Shown here: in pieces, positions 58,976 to 64,000 of the stretch
Numbering within the stretch: position 1 is the first letter of the stretch
Layout of the letters: the number at the start of each line of letters is the position of its first letter
Assembly: GCF_048564905.1 (NCBI RefSeq)
Contig: NC_132993.1
Span: 79,267,001-79,331,000, forward strand
Source of the DNA: Vicugna pacos
Taxonomy: Eukaryota > Chordata > Mammalia > Artiodactyla > Camelidae
DNA: 64,000 bases
Direction: 5' to 3'
The notes under the pieces: model-generated
Database searches by the model: none
What the model was told of the DNA's origin: nothing
Seen by the model: only the letters and a program-made list of their open reading frames with translations
Program-made: the position numbers and the translations under genes

Positions 58976-60071
58976 TCTCTCGGAATTAGCTCCATACTTT
59001 CTTGAAATATTAAGCTCTCCTGCTGAAATGCCAAAGTTAATAAATTTTTGGTTAATTTGGCCTTTAAGGTCATGGCAGAATGTCTAACAAGGATACTTAT
59101 TAAAACATTAAACTTTTAATTAGAGATTTATTTGCAAAGTACTGTATGGGAGACGTGGATCGGAAAAGTGGATTTATCTTTAGAAGCAAAGGTAAAGAGC
59201 GTGCATCACACCCTCTCAGCGATGGGAGTTTCCAAAGCAAGTGTTAGTTTCCAAAGTAGCCACAAAAGACAGCCCCAGCGAGGGTTGCAAATAGCTCGTT
59301 AAAGAGGTTGTTTAAGGAAAAATGCCTTTACTGCACAATAACCATTTCACCTGGCCTAGCTATGGTATCTTTGAGAATTTGCTGCCACTGCTCAAACCAC
59401 CTTCTTGTGAGGAGGCTGGGCTGGGGCTTGCAGAAGGCAGAGGTGGGGCTGGCAGAAGGCAGAGGCAGGGCTGCCAGACACATCCAGAGGCTAGACCAAA
59501 ACATGGCGATCTGCAGATCACCTAAATCTCAGCACACTCTACTGGCCAAACTCCCAAGCCAGAGCCTGCTGACGACCACACTGACCTCCCTGGGCAGCCT
59601 GGGATGCAGCCAGACCGCAGTCGGGGGCCTGAGTCTTGAGGAAGGGGAGGCAGCTGACAGTCACACTTGGAAGACCCAACTGCCAACCTTTTTCCAGCCT
59701 TTGACTCGTCCCTGGTGTTGGTAAGCAAAACCTCCTCCAGGATGATCTGTCACCCCACTTGCCCGGCAAATTGAAGCTGGGAGAGAAGACGTGAATAAAG
59801 GGCGCTCTCATCACCCAAGGGTCTTGGGAATCCTGAACTGTCTGATGCAGTAAGCTGCAGAATCTGGGGACCAGGAAGCGAACACATTGTTTATCAAGCA
59901 CAATCCTCTTAAAGGAGAAATGAGAAAATTGGCAGAGAAGGGTAAAATGATTTCCCCAAGGCCACCTCACTGGTTCGCCACCGAGCCAATTCTCCAGACT
60001 CTTGATTCAGGGAACTTTCTTTTCTTTTCTTTTTAGCTTCCTACACCTTTTACATTTGCTTTTTCTTTTTG

Positions 60072-60190
60072 TGGGGGAGGTAATTAGGTTTATTTGTTTT
60101 ATTATTATAATTTTAATGGAGGTCCTGGGGATTGAACCCAGGACCTTGTGCATGCTAAGAGGCACTTTACCACTGAGCTATACCCTCCCC
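60072..60190 (-). repeat. Camelid Vic-1-like SINE
   Basis: Reverse orientation: 'ggggaggtaattaggtttattt', 'ggaggtcctggggattgaaccc' and 'taccactgagctataccctcccc'. A few bases of the A-box region ('gctaagaggcac') are altered. Confidence 0.92.
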
Positions 60191-60235
60191 TACAATGCCT
60201 CTTATTAATTTATTTATGTATTTATTTTTAAAAAG

Positions 60236-60560
60236 CACTAGGAAAAAAAAATCAATAAAACCAAGAGCTGGTTTTTTGAAAGAGTAAACAAAATCGACAA
60301 ACCCCTGGCTAAGCTCACCAAGAACAGAGAAAGGACCCAAATAAAATAAGAAATGAAAGAGGAGACATTACAACCAACACTGCAGAAATACAAAAAAAAG
60401 AGAGAGAGAGAGAGAATACTGTGAACAACTATACGCCAACAAACTGGACAACCTAGAAGAAATGGACATGTTTCTAGAAACAGACGGCCCACCAAAACTG
60501 AATCAAGACGAAATAGATCATTTGAACAGACTCGCAGACATAGATTCGGGGATCTTTCTA
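60236..60560 (+). mobile_element. LINE-1 ORF2 internal fragment
   Basis: The translation [21 protein letters not shown] and the nucleotide run through 'gaatactgtgaacaactatacgccaac' and 'ctagaagaaatggacatgtttctag' are the L1 ORF2 stretch at the start of the reverse transcriptase region. Only about 325 bases are present, with neither end of L1, interrupted by stops and a small GA expansion at 60400-60414. It directly abuts the SINE at 60072. Confidence 0.88.
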
Positions 60561-60839
60561 ATACATCTCCTTAGATCCCTTGCTTTGCAGTCAAAGTGGA
60601 GGATTAGGACCCATGTTGCCTCTGAGAAGCTCAAGGCTGGGGCTACACAAGCATTTCTGTTTCATTTTGACCCTTGAGCTACAAACCAGGAGTGTGCACC
60701 GTCTCAGCACTGGGTGTGGGAAGCCCTGGTGTCAGCGTGGAGAGGTTTCAGCGGGCACCCTGCCGGCTTTACACTGGTCTGTAAATGTACTTAAAAATAA
60801 AATAAAACCTGCTCTTGTTAAAAACATAGCATCTGGAGA

Positions 60840-61040
60840 GCAGTTAAGAGATGAATATCTACAGGTTAAAATGCCAAAATTTGCATTTCACATCATCACC
60901 TTCTGGGTTTGTGATCTTGGTTAAACTCTCTGTGTCTCATTTTCCTTAATCTGCAAAATGGGGCAATGATACCTGAACGGCGCCTTCTTCTCAGGACTGC
61001 TGAGAGAGAAAGCATGTCAGACATCAGCGCTCTGTAATGT
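60840..61040 (+). repeat. MIR SINE remnant
   Basis: 'gggtttgtgatcttggttaaactctctgtgtctcattttccttaatctgcaaaatggggcaatgatacc' is a clear MIR core in plus orientation. Confidence 0.75.
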
Positions 61041-62849
61041 CTGTTGTTAGAGAGCGGCCCTGTTGACTCTACCTTATTTCTATTGGTGTTTTCGTCCATC
61101 ACATTGCTTTTCACTACAGGCCACACTCAGTAATTCTCAAAGGCAGCATTTGGGTTGCCTGAGACTCAATATCGGAACAATATTTGCCAGAGAAAAGGAA
61201 GGGATCTCTGATCTCAAGTCGAGCACTTTTTCCCAATCACACTTGCGGTTCCAGCTCACGTCCACCAAGGAGGAGAGGTCCACGTGGAGGGCCTTCTACC
61301 CTGGAGGCGTTGGGAGGATGGACAGAACAAGAAACGGCAAGAGCAGGCGCAGAGCCTGCAACACACGCTGGCCTGGATGCCTGCTTCCCTGTTACCCAGG
61401 GACCAAACGGACCTCAGAGGGCTGAGACGCTAAACACGCCTCTAAGCCTCTGCCAGGTCTGAATTCCGACTTATGGGGTAGGACTGTGGTTGATGCTGGG
61501 CGGGGGGGCATTATTGTCAAAGTGGAGCTGTCTCTTTAGCATTTGATGAGTCTGGTCTTACCCGGTTGGGCCAGGAGTGGTATCAGTGTGGGCTTATGAA
61601 CTGAGCCCCATACACACTAAGAAGAGAGAATAAAGCAGGTTTCATCCTGAAATTAATTACAACCAAAACCATGTTAAAAACAGCAAGTTAAAGCACTAAA
61701 TTTAGTATAGGCTCAAACGTATACACCAAGCTAGACCCCAAAGGCCACATATTGTGTGATTCGACTTCCATGAATATCCAGAGTAGATAAATCCATGGAG
61801 ACAGAAAGCAGAGGGCTGGGTGAGGGGGGCGAAGGGTACCAGGCTCTACCCTGGGCTGATGAAAAATGTTTTGGAACCAGAGACAGTGGTTGTAGAACAT
61901 TAGGAATGTCCTAAAGCCACTGAATTTTTCACTTTAAATCGCTTAATTTTAAGTTAAGTGAATTGCATCTCGATTAAAATAGAAGTCTATGCCAAAAAGT
62001 AACACACAGAAAATCACTAGGCGTCTGTCCTCTCCGTGCGGCTCCTGGGTCATGAAGAACAATCTGAAATCTGATGCTCACGTGCGTCTATCGTCATAAC
62101 ACTCTGAATAAATAATCACATTACACCATCCTCCCGTGGGACTGTTCAAGGAGGGGCTTCGGAATCTGAGACCCCAGAAAGCAGGGAAGATGGCTCGTGT
62201 CGGCCGCTTAGCAGCTGATGAATACTTAGCGTCCGCTACCTCTCAGAATGACAACGGCCCCACCTTCCAGAGAAGGAAACTGACAAACCCAGGTCAACCG
62301 GCTCTGCGAGACGTGAGGTGTGTGCGGTGTTGCCCACCATCTTGGTACCTGCATTTGACCCCCAACCAACTTCATCTCTTCCCTGTGGCTTGCGGGCAAT
62401 GGTAGAGAGAAAGGAAGATGTCAGCCGGCCACTTGGGTCAACTTTGTATGTGTCTGTGCTGTTCATCTGCCCTTTCGCTCCTCTACCAGCCCCTGAAGGA
62501 GGCTGCACGCCTCTGAATGCCCACATCTTCCTGGCAGTGAAGGTTGGAAAATTCCCTATCAAGGAACCCAATACGAAGGTCCCGAGAAGAAAGGAAGTCT
62601 TCTTACAAAGGGCAAAGAACTTTGATGGGAGGCAGATTCTTTAGGAACCAAGAGAAAACTTGTGTTGATGGGAACCCAAATGAGATGGAGTCCCTTAAAA
62701 CTTCTGACATACGGCAGGATGAAAAGAGGGGCTGGCATCCTCCACATCTGTGGCCTTCTCCTTTCCAAGTAGAGCTTTCACTCACTTCTGCTCACCTTGG
62801 GGGAAACCACTTTTCACAGAGATGACAATAATGGTATCATGCAACAGTC

Positions 62850-62960
62850 ACTGACTGAGGAACCTCTATGGGCCAGACACTAAATGAGTGACACGGACTA
62901 TTTCCAAGCCCTCAGAGGAAACTTTGAAGGTTATCATACTAACCCCATTTGATATTTGGG
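62850..62960 (-). repeat. MIR-like remnant
   Basis: 'ctctatgggccagacactaaatgagtgac … ccctcagaggaaactttgaagg' follows the reverse MIR pattern weakly. Confidence 0.4.
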
Positions 62961-63399
62961 GCGGCCGGGGATTCACTGGCGCAGAGCCACTGCGCAGCAT
63001 AATGAGACAGCCGGCGCTGCTGCTGATCACAACAGGCAGCTTCCTTTTCCCAAATATAAAAATTGAATTATCTGAATGGAAGCAGAGAGAAAGAAGATGA
63101 CCGTCTAAACATTTGTCTTTTATTGGATTTGGCTGTGGTTTCTTTCAGGACTTGCAGATTATAGTGTCACTCCATCTACAAATCAATGACTCATAATTTC
63201 CTGGGCATGCATTAGACAGCCAGTCCTGTGCTGGGTGCCACGAGGCACAAAAGAAACAGCTATTTGTCTGGCCTGAGGGGCATCGAGAATGTAATTAGCT
63301 GCTAATAGGGATGCAGTCAAACGCAGAGAAAATAACCATTCCTGTGATCTTTTTTTTTTCTTCTGAGAAAGGCAAAAATGTACATCCATCTCCAAGGTG

Positions 63400-63427
63400 C
63401 ACACACACACACACACACATACACACC
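63400..63427. repeat. (CA)n microsatellite
   Basis: About 10 CA units followed by CACCCATACATATATATATA. It creates open-frame artefacts on the minus strand. Confidence 0.9.
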
Positions 63428-64000
63428 CATACATATATATATGATTTAAGGCATGCTTCAGAGTGAGCACTTTGCGTTTGGACCTCCTTCTATGATAATG
63501 AAGGGCAGACAAGAAATCAGCCACCCCCAGCCTCCTCTGGTCTTCAGCATCTTCCTCTGAATTCGTGGAGCTCAGTAAAGCCTGAGCTCTCCTGTTCACG
63601 CTGCACGTGACCTCAGTGCTGTTTCCCACGCACATGCCCATCCCAGAAGGATGCCCGACCGCTGTGTCCTGTCTGCCTCCTCCGGCTCCAGCCTGTGCGA
63701 ACCAAGATGGCGGGAGCCAGGCCCCCTCCCTGCACCACCGCATCCCCCACATCCAGACCAGAGCCTGACGCCTGCAGAGGACGCACACGTACCATCAGCT
63801 GAACGCAGGTGGGAGACTAGCACGCGCATTCTACTCACACAGAGACAAATAGCCCTTCCAGTCAAGATAAGGTCCACAGACTGCAGCTTGTATGTTTATT
63901 TGTATATATTTGTTGGTTTAAATTGGTCTTGATGAGTCAACTTAAGTTTGGTGAAATGTTTGAAAAACGAAACACAGCAAAACCAAAAGTCATCCCCAAG

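Larger units (their letters stand above)
51524..64000 (-). other. AMPH: Large AMPH intron (partial)
   Basis: At least 12.5 kb of intron. I looked for other amphiphysin segments (clathrin/AP2-binding motifs, proline-rich region, BAR domain) and saw none. It contains L1, SINE, MIR and MER5A remnants, microsatellites, a CTCF-like motif (54681) and an RFX-like palindrome (58960), each listed separately. Confidence 0.7.

Noticed and set aside
63183-63788. Minus-strand frame of 201 codons
   Set aside because: It is driven by the CA repeat (a Cys-Val run) and low stop density; no family resemblance and no conserved start context.

Overview
The window is mammalian nuclear DNA. It carries the 3' part of an amphiphysin gene (AMPH) followed, in the same transcriptional direction (minus strand), by part of a T-cell receptor gamma (TRG) locus. 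Several copies of a tRNA-like SINE with the camelid Vic-1 layout (tRNA-like head with A/B-box-like motifs, then a TAAATAAATAAA / CCTAATTACCTCCCC tail), together with the V gene repertoire, point to a camelid (camel, llama or alpaca). The species cannot be decided from the sequence alone.

Reading down the minus strand from the right end: AMPH coding exons lie at 51314-51523, 49449-49676, 46607-46708 and 43131-43238 (stop codon at 43131), with a 3' UTR ending near 41985. About 11 kb later the TRG variable genes begin. They are an intact homologue of human TRGV9 (30325-30800), an intact TRGV11-like gene (23254-23720), a broken TRGV11-like copy (19910-20366), another intact TRGV11-like gene (17825-18293), an intact V gene ending in CACW (14314-14933) and a frameshifted V pseudogene (12508-12944). 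Upstream of the TRGV9 homologue, at about 36.7-37.0 kb, there is a possible decayed V exon. Next come three joining segments in the human cassette-1 order, JP1-like (8940-8999), JP-like (7930-7989) and J1-like (4349-4398). Exon 1 of a gamma constant gene (2035-2364) follows, and the window ends inside its first intron. The intact V genes have 22/23-bp-spacer recombination signals and the J segments have 12-bp-spacer signals, so V-to-J joining obeys the 12/23 rule. After joining, the J donor is spliced to the C exon 1 acceptor at 2365.

The most notable content is the coexistence of an intact V-gamma-9 homologue and a JP-like segment, the two germline parts of the gamma chain of phosphoantigen-reactive V-gamma-9/V-delta-2 T cells. 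The rest is intron or intergenic DNA with LINE-1 pieces, camelid SINEs, MIRs, a MER5A-like DNA transposon remnant and microsatellites. Two sequence motifs stand out in the large AMPH intron: a CTCF-like site at 54681 and a perfect RFX-type palindrome at 58960. No novel multi-gene system was found; the unusual points are details of this immune locus.
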